A stretch of 64,000 nucleotides of DNA, taken from Rhizobium sp. CCGE531 (GTDB lineage Bacteria; Pseudomonadota; Alphaproteobacteria; Rhizobiales; Rhizobiaceae). Below the pieces are notes generated by a model. That model was not told where the DNA came from. It saw nothing but the letters and a program-made list of their open reading frames with translations, and searched no databases. This document shows positions 40,942-49,843 of the stretch, piece after piece. The stretch lies in the NCBI RefSeq assembly GCF_003627795.1, contig NZ_CP032685.1:1054001-1118000 (forward strand). The letters run 5' to 3'. Numbering within the stretch: position 1 is the first letter of the stretch; every line of letters starts with the position of its first letter. Both the position numbers and the translations under genes were made by a program.

Positions 40942-43020
40942 ATGGCCCAACTGGCGATAAGAAAGCATGAGCGCAACGCGCCTGACGACCGTATCGACTG
41001 GCGCAAGGTGGCCCGCCTCGTCCATCTTTCAAGGGCCCTCGATGAGCTGGAAGAGAAGCGTCTCGTTCCGGAAAAGAAGGTTCTCTACCAGTTTTCCGCC
41101 CGCGGCCACGATATGGCGCAAATCCTTCTCGGCACGCAGCTGACCGGCCTGCACGACGCGACCTGCGGCTATTATCGCTCGCGGCCGCTTCTGCTTTCGC
41201 TCGGCGTCGATCCTGCCGATGCGCTCGGCTCGGCCATGGGGCGCGCCGGCGGCTATTCCGACGGTCGCGATATCGGGGTGGTGTTCAATTATCCCAACCT
41301 CTCCGGCGCATCGGCGCTGCCGATGTGCGGCGGTGTTGGAGCGCAATACACGCCGACTGCCGGCTGGGCGCAGGCGATGAAATATTACGCGACCACTTTG
41401 GGGCGCAAAGAGTATGCGCTAGACATCGGCGTCGTCCTCGGGGGCGACGGCTCAGTCGCCTCAAACGGCTTCTGGGCTGCACTAAGTGCCGCAACGACGC
41501 AAGCATTGCCGATGCTGTTTTTCATCGAAGACAATGGCTTTGGCATCTCGGTTCCTTCAACTGTGCAGACCCCAGGCGGAAATATCGCGGCCAATCTCGC
41601 CAGCTGGAAAAACCTCACAATATTCGATGGCGACGGCTGCGACCCAGCCGAGGCTGCACATCTCGTACGGGATGCGGTCTCCTTCGTTCGCGAAGAGCGC
41701 AAGCCCGCTCTCTTGCGGCTGACGGTTCCGCGGCTCGAGGGCCACAGTTTTCAGGACACGCAGACCTACAAGAGCGAGGAAACCGTGAGGCGCGAATGGG
41801 AACGCGATCCCCTCCCGCGCCTCAAGGATTTTCTCGTCCCCACCGTGATGACGATTGGGGAATGGACCGCCAGTGAGATCGAGGCTCGCGATACGGCCGA
41901 AAGCGCCCGCGCAACCGCCGAGGCACGGCCGGTTGCGGACCCCTCCTCGGTGACCCGCCATGTGTTCTTCGACGGCGACATGCAGACGATGGGCGGCCAG
42001 CATCCCAGCGGATATGTGCCTCCGGCGACAACGGATGAGCCTGAGACCTCCGGCCCGCGCATCAACATGGTCACCGCCATCCGCAGAACGCTCGAGCACG
42101 AGATGTCGATCAATCAGCGCGTCGTCATGTTCGGCGAGGATATCGGCCCCAAGGGCGGTGTCCATGCCGTGACCCTTGGAATGCAGGAAAAATTCGGCGG
42201 CGAGCGGGTTTTCGATACCTCGTTGTCCGAAGAGGGGATCATCGGCCGCGCCGTCGGCATGGCGCTCGCCGGGCTCGTGCCCATCCCCGAAATCCAGTTC
42301 CGGAAATATGCCGAGCCGGCCACCGAACAGCTGAACGACTGCGGCACCATCCGCTGGCGCACCAACAACCGGTTTGCCGCCCCCGTCGTGGTGCGCATGC
42401 CCGGCGGCTTCTTCAAATGCGGAGATCCCTGGCACAGCCAGACCAATGAAGTGGCCTTCGTCCATCAACCCGGCTGGAAGGTCGCCGTTCCCTCGAATGC
42501 TAGGGATGCCGTCGGCTTGTTGCGCACGTCGATCCGCGGCAACGATCCGGTCATCTTCTTCGAACACAGGGCCATGCTCGATCATGCATGGGCGCGCCGC
42601 GCCTACCCCGGCGACGATTTTGTGCTGCCCTTCGGTAAGGCAAAGCTGACACGGGCCGGCAGCGATATCACCATCATTACCTGGGGCGCCATGGTGCACC
42701 GCTGCGAGGAAGCAGCCGAGGGCATCTCCGCCGATGTCATCGATCTCCGCACGCTGATGCCCTGGGATCAGGGGGCTGTGCTTGCCTCGGTCACCAAGAC
42801 GCACCGCTGCCTCATCGTCCATGAGGATCTCGAAGCCGCGGGCTTTGGGGCCGAGATTGCTGCTGTCATCGCAGACAAGGCATTCATGGATCTCGATGCC
42901 CCGGTCTCCCGCCTGACCATGCCCGATATCCCGAGCCCGCATAACCCCATCCTATTGGAATGGGCCGTGCCTTCGACGGAACGGATCGCCAAGCGCATCG
43001 CCGAAATCCTGGAGTTCTAG
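40942..43020 (+). CDS. Fused E1alpha-E1beta 2-oxoacid dehydrogenase
   Basis: A 692-aa thiamine-diphosphate enzyme with E1alpha (about 1-330) and E1beta (about 370-692) in one chain, rather than the usual two genes. The ThDP motif is GGDGSVASNGFWAALSAATTQALPMLFFIEDNGFG. The beta part has VMFGEDIGPKGGVHAVT and DPVIFFEHRAM. E1 decarboxylates a 2-oxoacid and transfers the acyl group to E2 lipoate. Candidate substrates are branched-chain oxoacids or phenylpyruvate. GGAGGAGCAA lies before the ATG. E2 and an aromatic aminotransferase follow in the same operon. Confidence 0.93.
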   Translation: MAQLAIRKHERNAPDDRIDWRKVARLVHLSRALDELEEKRLVPEKKVLYQFSARGHDMAQILLGTQLTGLHDATCGYYRSRPLLLSLGVDPADALGSAMGRAGGYSDGRDIGVVFNYPNLSGASALPMCGGVGAQYTPTAGWAQAMKYYATTLGRKEYALDIGVVLGGDGSVASNGFWAALSAATTQALPMLFFIEDNGFGISVPSTVQTPGGNIAANLASWKNLTIFDGDGCDPAEAAHLVRDAVSFVREERKPALLRLTVPRLEGHSFQDTQTYKSEETVRREWERDPLPRLKDFLVPTVMTIGEWTASEIEARDTAESARATAEARPVADPSSVTRHVFFDGDMQTMGGQHPSGYVPPATTDEPETSGPRINMVTAIRRTLEHEMSINQRVVMFGEDIGPKGGVHAVTLGMQEKFGGERVFDTSLSEEGIIGRAVGMALAGLVPIPEIQFRKYAEPATEQLNDCGTIRWRTNNRFAAPVVVRMPGGFFKCGDPWHSQTNEVAFVHQPGWKVAVPSNARDAVGLLRTSIRGNDPVIFFEHRAMLDHAWARRAYPGDDFVLPFGKAKLTRAGSDITIITWGAMVHRCEEAAEGISADVIDLRTLMPWDQGAVLASVTKTHRCLIVHEDLEAAGFGAEIAAVIADKAFMDLDAPVSRLTMPDIPSPHNPILLEWAVPSTERIAKRIAEILEF

Positions 43021-43022
43021 GG

Positions 43023-44231
43023 ATGACGAATACCGTCGAGATCACGGCTCCGATCGAGCAGGAAGGCACGAAGGCAGTCGTCCGCAACTGGCTGAAGCGC
43101 ATCGGCGATCATGTCAGGGAAGGCGATGCGCTCGTCGAACTGGAAACAGACAAGGTGACCCAGGAGATCGCGGCGCCTTGCGACGGTATCTTGAGCGAAA
43201 TCTCCATGACGGATGGCGATGACGCGGCACCGGGGGCGATCCTGGGACGAATGAGCGTCGACGCGATTAGCATTGCAACGGAACAGACTGCTGCTCCGCT
43301 GCCGATGCGGCCGGCCTCGACCGTGGCCGCCTCCAGCTATTACTCGCCTGCCGTTCGCAGGGCCGCCGAAGAATACGAGATCGATCCCGCCTCCCTGAAA
43401 GGCAGCGGCAAGGGCGGTCGCGTCACGCGCGCCGATATGGATCACGCGCTGGAAGCCAGCAAGTCCCATCCAGCCGCTCCGGTATCGCAACATGTCGCGG
43501 TCGAGCAACCTTTCCCGGCGACTCCCGTAGACGGCAAATCACGGACGGTGCCCCATTCGGCGATGCGGCTTGCGATCGCAAGGCACATGGCCGAATCCCT
43601 TGCGACGGCGCCTCAAGTCACCGCGGTTTTTGAAGCGGATTTCACGGCGATCATGCGCCATCGCGAGCGCCACAAGGACCGCATGAAGGCCGAAGGCGTA
43701 AACCTGTCCTATACCGCCTACTTCGTGGCGGCCTCCGTCGCGGCCATGAAGGTGGCGCCGGAGGTCAACAGCCAGTGGCACGATGACAGTCTCGAGATAT
43801 TCGAGGACGTCAATATCGGCGTCGGCATCGCATTGGGCGACAAAGGCCTGGTCGCGCCGGTGATCCGGCAGGCGCAGGATCTTCCGCTTGAAACGATTGC
43901 CGCCCGCCTCCAGGATCTGACGAACAGGGCGCGATCCAATGCGCTTAAGGGCGACCAGCTCAAGGGTGGAACCTTCACGATCTCAAATCACGGGGTTTCC
44001 GGCTCGCTGCTGGCATCGCCCATCATCATCAACCAGCCGCAATCGGCGATACTCGGCGTCGGCAAGCTGGAAAAGCGTGTCGTCGTGCGGGAGGTCGATG
44101 GCGTCGATACCATCCAGATCCGCCCGATGGCCTATGTCTCGCTGACGATTGACCACCGCTCCCTGGACGGCCACCAGACGAATACGTGGTTGACGGAATT
44201 CGTGCGGGTCCTGCAGGATTGGCCTCAATAG
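43023..44231 (+). CDS. Dihydrolipoamide acyltransferase (E2)
   Basis: A 402-aa E2. Lipoyl domain (1-75) with the modified Lys in VELETDKVTQEIAAP; peripheral-subunit-binding domain (about 105-140; YSPAVRRAAEEYEIDPASLKGSGKGGRVTRADM); catalytic domain to the end with SNHGVSGSLLASPII and the active-site motif DHRSLDGHQTN. It transfers the acyl group to CoA. It lies 2 bp after E1. No E3 gene is present, so a shared dihydrolipoamide dehydrogenase is expected. Confidence 0.94.
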   Translation: MTNTVEITAPIEQEGTKAVVRNWLKRIGDHVREGDALVELETDKVTQEIAAPCDGILSEISMTDGDDAAPGAILGRMSVDAISIATEQTAAPLPMRPASTVAASSYYSPAVRRAAEEYEIDPASLKGSGKGGRVTRADMDHALEASKSHPAAPVSQHVAVEQPFPATPVDGKSRTVPHSAMRLAIARHMAESLATAPQVTAVFEADFTAIMRHRERHKDRMKAEGVNLSYTAYFVAASVAAMKVAPEVNSQWHDDSLEIFEDVNIGVGIALGDKGLVAPVIRQAQDLPLETIAARLQDLTNRARSNALKGDQLKGGTFTISNHGVSGSLLASPIIINQPQSAILGVGKLEKRVVVREVDGVDTIQIRPMAYVSLTIDHRSLDGHQTNTWLTEFVRVLQDWPQ

Positions 44232-44247
44232 GTGAACGGAGGAACCA

Positions 44248-45438
44248 ATGAACAAGACGACGTTTTTCGATAGTCTTTCGGAGCAGAAGCCCGATCCGCT
44301 GCTGGAATTGATTGCCAAGTTCGCTGCCGATCCGAGACCCGGAAAGATCGATCTCGGCGTCGGCGTCTATCGCGATGAAACGGGCCGCACCCCGGTCATG
44401 AAGGCCGTCAAGGCGGCCGAGCATTACCTTTGGGAAACGCAAGGATCCAAATCCTATATCGGCCCGGAGGGAGACCCTGCTTTCCTGCGGACGCTGGCTC
44501 TCGAAACCTTCGGCGAGCGCCATGGCGGCAGGCGGCTCGCCGGAATTCAGACGCCGGGCGGCACCGGCGCCCTGCGCCTGGCTGCGGAATTGCTTGCGCG
44601 CGACAAGCGGCGGAAGATCTGGATCGGCACACCGACATGGGTCAACCATCAGGCGATCTTTGCCGCAGTCGGCCTTCAGGCCGAAACCTATCGTTTCTTT
44701 GATATCAGCAAGCAGGCCGTTCTCATCGACGACATGCTGACAGCCCTGCGGAACGCCGCACCCGGTGACGCGGTGCTGCTGCAAACGAGCTGCCACAATC
44801 CCACGGGCGCGGCTCTCTCACCGCAGAATTGGCGGGATATTGCCGACATCATCGCTGCCAAGGGATTGCTGCCCCTCTTCGACAACGCCTATCAGGGTCT
44901 AGGGCGCGGCCGGGTCGAAGATGCGGCCGGCATGATGGCGGTCATCGAAGCGGTCGGCGAAGCCATGGTTGCGGTATCCTGCTCCAAATCCTTTTCGCTC
45001 TATCGGGAGCGCACCGGCGCGGTCTATCTGTTCGCGGATCAGCAGGCATCGTTGAACAAGGGTATAGGCAATCTCGCGGGCTATGCCCGCACGAGCTACT
45101 CCATGCCGCCCGCGCACGGAGCGGCCATCGTTGCGACAATCCTCCAGGAGCCGTCCCGCCGCCAGCTCTGGGTGGATGAATTGAGCGACATGCGCATCCG
45201 CATGACGGAAATCCGCCGGGCGGCCGCAGAGGCCTTTAGTCGATTTCTTCCGGGGCTCGCCAATATGAACGCCCAGGAAGGCATGTTCTCCCTGCTGCCG
45301 ATCTCTCCCGAAAATGTCCTGAAGCTCCGGGCCGAACATGGCATCTACATGCCGGACTCCGGAAGAATCAATGTTGCGGGCATGCGGGTCGAGGACGTCG
45401 CGTCCGTAGCCGAATGCATCGGCCCCTATCTGGCTTGA
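44248..45438 (+). CDS. tyrB: Aromatic amino acid aminotransferase (class Ia)
   Basis: A 396-aa PLP aminotransferase of the AspC/TyrB class: IDLGVGVYRDETGRTPVM, YIGPEGDPAFLRTLALETFG, QTSCHNPTGAALS, and the Schiff-base Lys in VSCSKSFSLYRERTGAVY. The Arg near the C-terminus expected for the substrate carboxylate is in the SGRINVAGM segment. It likely transaminates phenylalanine or tyrosine. GGAGGAACCA precedes the ATG. Its place with E1/E2 and beside the paa genes supports aryl-pyruvate production. Confidence 0.88.
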   Translation: MNKTTFFDSLSEQKPDPLLELIAKFAADPRPGKIDLGVGVYRDETGRTPVMKAVKAAEHYLWETQGSKSYIGPEGDPAFLRTLALETFGERHGGRRLAGIQTPGGTGALRLAAELLARDKRRKIWIGTPTWVNHQAIFAAVGLQAETYRFFDISKQAVLIDDMLTALRNAAPGDAVLLQTSCHNPTGAALSPQNWRDIADIIAAKGLLPLFDNAYQGLGRGRVEDAAGMMAVIEAVGEAMVAVSCSKSFSLYRERTGAVYLFADQQASLNKGIGNLAGYARTSYSMPPAHGAAIVATILQEPSRRQLWVDELSDMRIRMTEIRRAAAEAFSRFLPGLANMNAQEGMFSLLPISPENVLKLRAEHGIYMPDSGRINVAGMRVEDVASVAECIGPYLA

Positions 45439-45480
45439 AAACGGGCCGAAGCAGTCAAGCGTTTCACAGAACCGCTAAAC

Positions 45481-45546
45481 CGCTCTATCTTTGTTGTCTC
45501 GCAATTCCGGACGGAAAACCGCTGCGCACTTTTCCTGGAATTGCTT
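45481..45546 (-). repeat. Dispersed rhizobial palindromic repeat, copy D
   Basis: Perfect 8-bp terminal inverted repeats GCAATTCC (45501-45508) and GGAATTGC (45537-45544), inner GGAAAA/TTTTCC. It lies between the convergent aminotransferase and amidase genes and touches the amidase stop. Near-identical inverse copy of repeat C. Confidence 0.88.
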
Positions 45547-46910
45547 TAGCCGGCGACGATCTCTTCGAGCGCCATCGCCGCGCCCAGCAGCCGTTCATCC
45601 TGGTTCTTCGGAGCTGACAGCAAGAAGCCGACCGGCATGCCTGCTTCACCCGTGCCGCAAGGCAGAGATACGCCGCACCAATCAAGGAAGTTGCCGATCA
45701 AGGTATTGCGCAGCGTCCTGCCATTCACCTTCGCGAACAGCTCGTCATCGGTTTCCAGCGGCGTAAGCGCGGGCGCGACATGGGCGACCGTCGGACAGGC
45801 GATGAATTCGTTCGGCCCAAGCGATGCATCAACCTCCCTGATCAACTGCTCGCGCACCTTGAGCGTCTCCAGGTAACCGACCAGGGTGATCTTTTCGCCC
45901 AGGCGCGTGCGCGCCACGACACGCCGATCCATGGCGTCGGCCTCCGGTCCCGCCAGCCGGCGGTGATGCAGCGCGAAGGCTTCGGCGGTTGCCAGCGGCC
46001 CATTCTCGGCCATCACGTCGAACAGCTTTTCGAAGGCCGGAAACGCAGCCCGTCGTATCTTGACGCCAGCGGCACTCAAGCGCGCGAGTGTCGCCTCGAA
46101 AGAGGCAACGACACCGTCCTCGGCATTGTCCATGACGACATTCATCGGCACGACGATGGAAAGCCCAGCGGGGTCAGCAGGCTCGGCCTCGGGCACGAAA
46201 CGACCGCGCATCGCGGCATCGACCCAGATGGCATCCTGAACGCTGCGGCATAGGGGCCCAAGCGAGTCGAGGCTGCTCGCCAGCGGAAAGACGCCGGCCA
46301 TGCTGTAACGGCCGCGGCTTGCCTTGTAACCGACAAGGCCGTTGAAGGCTGAGGGTATGCGCACCGAGCCGCCTGTATCCGTGCCGATCGAAACCGGCAC
46401 CAGACCGGCCGCGACGGCGACAGCAGAACCGGAAGACGAACCGCCCGGGATCCGCGCGACGTCCGGGGCCAGGGGATTGAGCGGCGTGCCGTAGTGCGGA
46501 TTGAGGCCGAGGCCGGAAAAGGCGAATTCGCTCATATTGACCCGGCCGACGGCAATCATGCCCGCCGCCTTCAGCGCCTTGACGACATCGGCATCATCCT
46601 GGGCGGGCTCTGCATCCGCAAGCACGACCGACCCGGCGGTCGTCGGCAAGCCGGCGATTGCGAACAGATCCTTCCAGGCGACGGGAATGCCATCCAGCAG
46701 CCCGCGCGAACGCCCTTCCCGCAACCGTCTGGACGAAGCAGCCGCCTCCTCTTTCGCACGCGCCTCCAGCAGCCCTATGAAGATCGCCTGGTCCTTATGG
46801 GTCAGGATCGCATCCAGGCTCTCCTCGATCAGCGCAACCGGATCGAGGCTGCCGGACTGGATCAGCACCGACAATTGCGCGATCGATTTGCCGAGATGTG
46901 CCTGTGTCAT
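45546..46910 (-). CDS. Amidase signature family hydrolase
   Basis: A 454-aa amidase. The Ser-cisSer-Lys triad is visible: Lys in PVAWKDLFAIAG, Ser in PGGSSSGSAVAVAAG, Ser in GTDTGGSVRIPSAFNGLVG. Substrates of the family range from simple aryl acetamides to Glu-tRNA. With PAA genes nearby, phenylacetamide or indole-3-acetamide is possible but unproven. AAGGAGAGCAGGTCA marks the ATG at 46910. Convergent with the aminotransferase; a palindromic repeat separates them. Confidence 0.9.
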   Translation of the reverse strand: MTQAHLGKSIAQLSVLIQSGSLDPVALIEESLDAILTHKDQAIFIGLLEARAKEEAAASSRRLREGRSRGLLDGIPVAWKDLFAIAGLPTTAGSVVLADAEPAQDDADVVKALKAAGMIAVGRVNMSEFAFSGLGLNPHYGTPLNPLAPDVARIPGGSSSGSAVAVAAGLVPVSIGTDTGGSVRIPSAFNGLVGYKASRGRYSMAGVFPLASSLDSLGPLCRSVQDAIWVDAAMRGRFVPEAEPADPAGLSIVVPMNVVMDNAEDGVVASFEATLARLSAAGVKIRRAAFPAFEKLFDVMAENGPLATAEAFALHHRRLAGPEADAMDRRVVARTRLGEKITLVGYLETLKVREQLIREVDASLGPNEFIACPTVAHVAPALTPLETDDELFAKVNGRTLRNTLIGNFLDWCGVSLPCGTGEAGMPVGFLLSAPKNQDERLLGAAMALEEIVAG

Positions 46911-47095
46911 TGACCTGCTCTCCTTAGCCGCCGACAAGCTGCATCCAGCGGCGCACCAGATAATTGTGTTCATCCATTGTCGTATTCCAGACGGCAATGC
47001 AATTGGCACGCTGCCAATAGGAGCCGCCGCTGCGGTGTCGAAATATGGGAGCCCTGTCGCGCGATGACGCCACATGGATCGACTGCGCCGAACCG

Positions 47096-48829
47096 TCATT
47101 GGACGAGCACGGGCTGCATGCAGCGCGCATCCGTCACCTTTATGTCGGCTTGACCGACACCGACGCCAAGAAGCCCGAGCAGATTGTAGAGGAGCTGATC
47201 GACAGGAGCGGTGACGGCAGACAGCGTATCGGCGACGGCTCCCAGCACCGCGCTCGGCGTGCCAAGGGTCAGGATGAGCACCTGGATGCTGATGTTGGCA
47301 TTTTTCAAAAGTGATTGGACGGCCGATGTCAGGACAGTGCTGGTTGAAACGGTCTTGACGGTGCCGGCGGAAATTTCCGAGGGCTGAAAGGTCACGCGCG
47401 TCGGGCTCATATTGGCAATGTCGACCTGTGCGCTTGCGATCACCTTCAGAAGCAGGGAATCGACGATTGCCGCTGGAGTAACCCGTGGCTTGGAACCGAA
47501 ATTCACGAAGGCCGAAGTATCGACGTCTCCAAGCGCGATCTCCGCCACGCCGGGCACGGCATCGATCCCGACGACGGCGTTCGGCATGCTGCCGCCAACG
47601 CAGCTTATCGAAGCAAGCTTGGCCTCCGCGGGCGCGATTTCGACATAGAGCGGCACCCTGATCTTCAATCCCGCAATCAGAGACAGACCGGTGACCGAAA
47701 CTTCGATTGCCGCGCGGACCTGCGGCGTGCGAACGATGGTACCCGGCGCGCCCACGGCAGCGGCCGGTGTTTGTTGTGCGATCTCCCCGATCGCCAGCGT
47801 CATCTTCGTCGTCGCAAGACCGGGCACCGTGGCCCCGAGATCGAGGGCGATCTGCCTCTGTTGATTGGCTGCCATCGCGGTCGCGGAGATCAGGTCCATC
47901 ACGCTGATCGTGGAGGTCAGGTTGGGCGCGGTTCCGACGACATCCGTATCCAGAGGACCGAGGTTCACAATATCCTGCAGCTTGACGGTCAACTTCGTGG
48001 TCCCCAGCGTCTTGCCCAGATTGTTGATGATGGTCACGACCGCAGGTGAAAGATTGGACGATTTGCCGAGCGCGCCGAGAATCTTGTCATAGGTGACATC
48101 GGTCGCCAGGAGCTGATTGTAGCTTACCCCCGTCAGCTTGAGATCCGTCGCCAACAGATTGAGGAAGCTCAGGAGGTTTACCTTCGCGCTGATGAGCGAC
48201 TGATAGTCAACCAGATTGAGAGAGATCTGCGTTCCAAGGAGAGAACCCAGGAGCTTATTTAGAATGCCGCCGTTAAGACTGGCCAGCCGGGACCCGACAG
48301 AAAAAGCCGCCAGCCGCTCGCTGGAAGCAGTGCCCGTGGCGCTCAAGGTCGGCGGGTCGGCAAAAGCGGAGGCAAAAGGCATGACCGCCTTCTGGGTAAG
48401 CGTAACCCTCACTGAATCGGACGGGGAAGTCCCCAAGGTGAAGCGGTTTTCAGGTGCCACGGATGTGTCCGCCTTGTAGGACCCTAGAACCATATTGCCC
48501 AAGGTTTCATATTGGCCTGAAGTGGCTGCCGTAGCCGTAATCTGCCCGCTGGTCGTTATATAGCCGCTGCCCGATGCGACAGCGACCGTCGTACCGTTGC
48601 TCTGAAGATTGGTCAGGAGCGCGCTCCGGGCATTTGCGATATCGGCGGCAGCCGTGATCGCGCCGATATCGCTCAGCTGCTGCAGGCGCCGCTGCTGCAG
48701 CGTCATCATGCCGTAATCGATACCGAGGCCAAGGCAGTAGAGGATCAAGGGAGAGACAAGCGCGGTGGTCACCGCGACGTTTCCCCGCTTGTCTCTCAGA
48801 GAGGCGATCCGCCCGAGAAGCCCTTTCAT
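47096..48829 (-). CDS. TadG-like pilus assembly/secretion-associated protein
   Basis: A 577-aa protein. The N-terminus has the TadE/TadG-type anchor: DKRGNVAVTTALVSPLILYCLGLGIDYGMMTLQQRRLQQLSDIGAITAAADIANARS. The long remainder is extracytoplasmic, rich in Leu, Thr, Ser and Val beta strands. TadG-like proteins are minor pseudopilins or surface proteins in Flp/Tad systems. The ATG at 48829 shares a base with the TadE stop. No other tad or cpa gene is in the window. Confidence 0.82.
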   Translation of the reverse strand: MKGLLGRIASLRDKRGNVAVTTALVSPLILYCLGLGIDYGMMTLQQRRLQQLSDIGAITAAADIANARSALLTNLQSNGTTVAVASGSGYITTSGQITATAATSGQYETLGNMVLGSYKADTSVAPENRFTLGTSPSDSVRVTLTQKAVMPFASAFADPPTLSATGTASSERLAAFSVGSRLASLNGGILNKLLGSLLGTQISLNLVDYQSLISAKVNLLSFLNLLATDLKLTGVSYNQLLATDVTYDKILGALGKSSNLSPAVVTIINNLGKTLGTTKLTVKLQDIVNLGPLDTDVVGTAPNLTSTISVMDLISATAMAANQQRQIALDLGATVPGLATTKMTLAIGEIAQQTPAAAVGAPGTIVRTPQVRAAIEVSVTGLSLIAGLKIRVPLYVEIAPAEAKLASISCVGGSMPNAVVGIDAVPGVAEIALGDVDTSAFVNFGSKPRVTPAAIVDSLLLKVIASAQVDIANMSPTRVTFQPSEISAGTVKTVSTSTVLTSAVQSLLKNANISIQVLILTLGTPSAVLGAVADTLSAVTAPVDQLLYNLLGLLGVGVGQADIKVTDARCMQPVLVQ

Positions 48830-49251
48830 CAAAGGCCTCCCAGCCGGATGGTCGAATAGCGGCGGATGGTGGAATCCGGCATCGCGAAAGTATAAAGGTT
48901 CCAGATCGGAAGATCGGATGCGTCGTAGGCGGCGCTCACGGTGAACTGGCTGGCGTTGGCCGGGTCCGTCGCGACGGTAACCGTCAGCTTGCTCTTGTTG
49001 ATGAAGGCATCGTTGATCGTCGAGCGGGTGACAAAGTCCTGAACCAGCTGGCTTCGCTCATCGGACGACAATCCGGCGATCGCGGTACGCGCGGCATCGG
49101 CTGTCAGCTGCTGCAGGGAATGGGCTGCAGTGAGATAGATGCCGAAAGCAACCAGCGTCAGAAGCAGTAGGAAAAAAAGCGGCGCGATTAACGCGAATTC
49201 GACCGCTGCGGCCCCCTCTTTGTCCCTGCCGAAATGAGAAACACGATACAT
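48829..49251 (-). CDS. TadE-like pseudopilin
   Basis: A 140-aa TadE-family protein: EGAAAVEFALIAPLFFLLLLTLVAFGIYLTAAHSLQQLTADAARTA is the TadE signature with the Glu at +5 after a prepilin-like cut. The rest is a small extracytoplasmic domain. AAGGAGACAGGACC lies before the ATG at 49251. It forms an operon with the TadG-like gene. An AT-rich stretch lies upstream. Confidence 0.88.
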   Translation of the reverse strand: MYRVSHFGRDKEGAAAVEFALIAPLFFLLLLTLVAFGIYLTAAHSLQQLTADAARTAIAGLSSDERSQLVQDFVTRSTINDAFINKSKLTVTVATDPANASQFTVSAAYDASDLPIWNLYTFAMPDSTIRRYSTIRLGGL

Positions 49252-49569
49252 GGTCCTGTCTCCTTCAATCGGCCGCCATCTATGCGATGACGGTCGAGGA
49301 GACACTAGACTTTGGGCGTTAATTTTATATTTCTAAATAAGATATTTTCTAATATTATTACATCTTGAATATATTAGATACTTGATAAAATTCGCATTAC
49401 TTCTTGATCGCCGCCACAAGTCATTCCCGAAGAACAGAGCCGTTGCCTTATCCTGGTCCCGTAACCCCTGGTTACGGCATCCGCCGCAATTTGCGATGAC
49501 GGATGGGGTCATTTCTGCCCGCCCTGTTTGCGCAGCGAAACCTGCCGCAGTAACCCGCGCGGCGACGAT
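49252..49569. other. AT-rich intergenic region upstream of tadE
   Basis: 318 bp without a gene. The part from about 49,320 to 49,400 is strikingly AT-rich (runs such as TTTTATATTTCTAAATAAGATATTTTC) against a high-GC background, and may hold the tadE promoter and regulator sites. Confidence 0.6.
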
Positions 49570-49779
49570 CTACTTTTTCTTCGGCGCCAGTTCCCAGCCG
49601 CCTTGCAGGTTTTTTATAAAGCGGCGGTTTCCTTTGTAATAGGTCACGGCACCTGTCCGATCCACCTTGATCGACGTCGGCAGCGATTGCGTGACCGCCT
49701 TCAGCCGCTCGACCATGTCAAACGCTTCCTGTCTTTTTCCAGCGCGGATCAGCGCCATCAGCTTGGACTCTTGTTTCAT
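49570..49779 (-). CDS. Hypothetical 69-aa protein
   Basis: A 69-aa basic protein: helix KQESKLMALIRAGKRQEAFDMVERLKAVTQ, then beta-like IKVDRTGAVTYYKGNRRFIK and a Lys-rich end. No family recognised. GGGAGTATAGAGG lies just before the ATG. It is on the same strand as, and downstream of, the ABC operon (64-bp gap), but looks independent. Confidence 0.6.
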   Translation of the reverse strand: MKQESKLMALIRAGKRQEAFDMVERLKAVTQSLPTSIKVDRTGAVTYYKGNRRFIKNLQGGWELAPKKK

Positions 49780-49843
49780 CCTCTATACTCCCGTTGATGG
49801 AGGACTAGGGGTCGGCGGAGTGTGTGGTCCGTCAGTTGCTTTT

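Noticed and set aside
41557..42942. 461-codon frame antisense to fused E1
   Set aside because: Opposite strand of a strongly conserved enzyme; no independent evidence.
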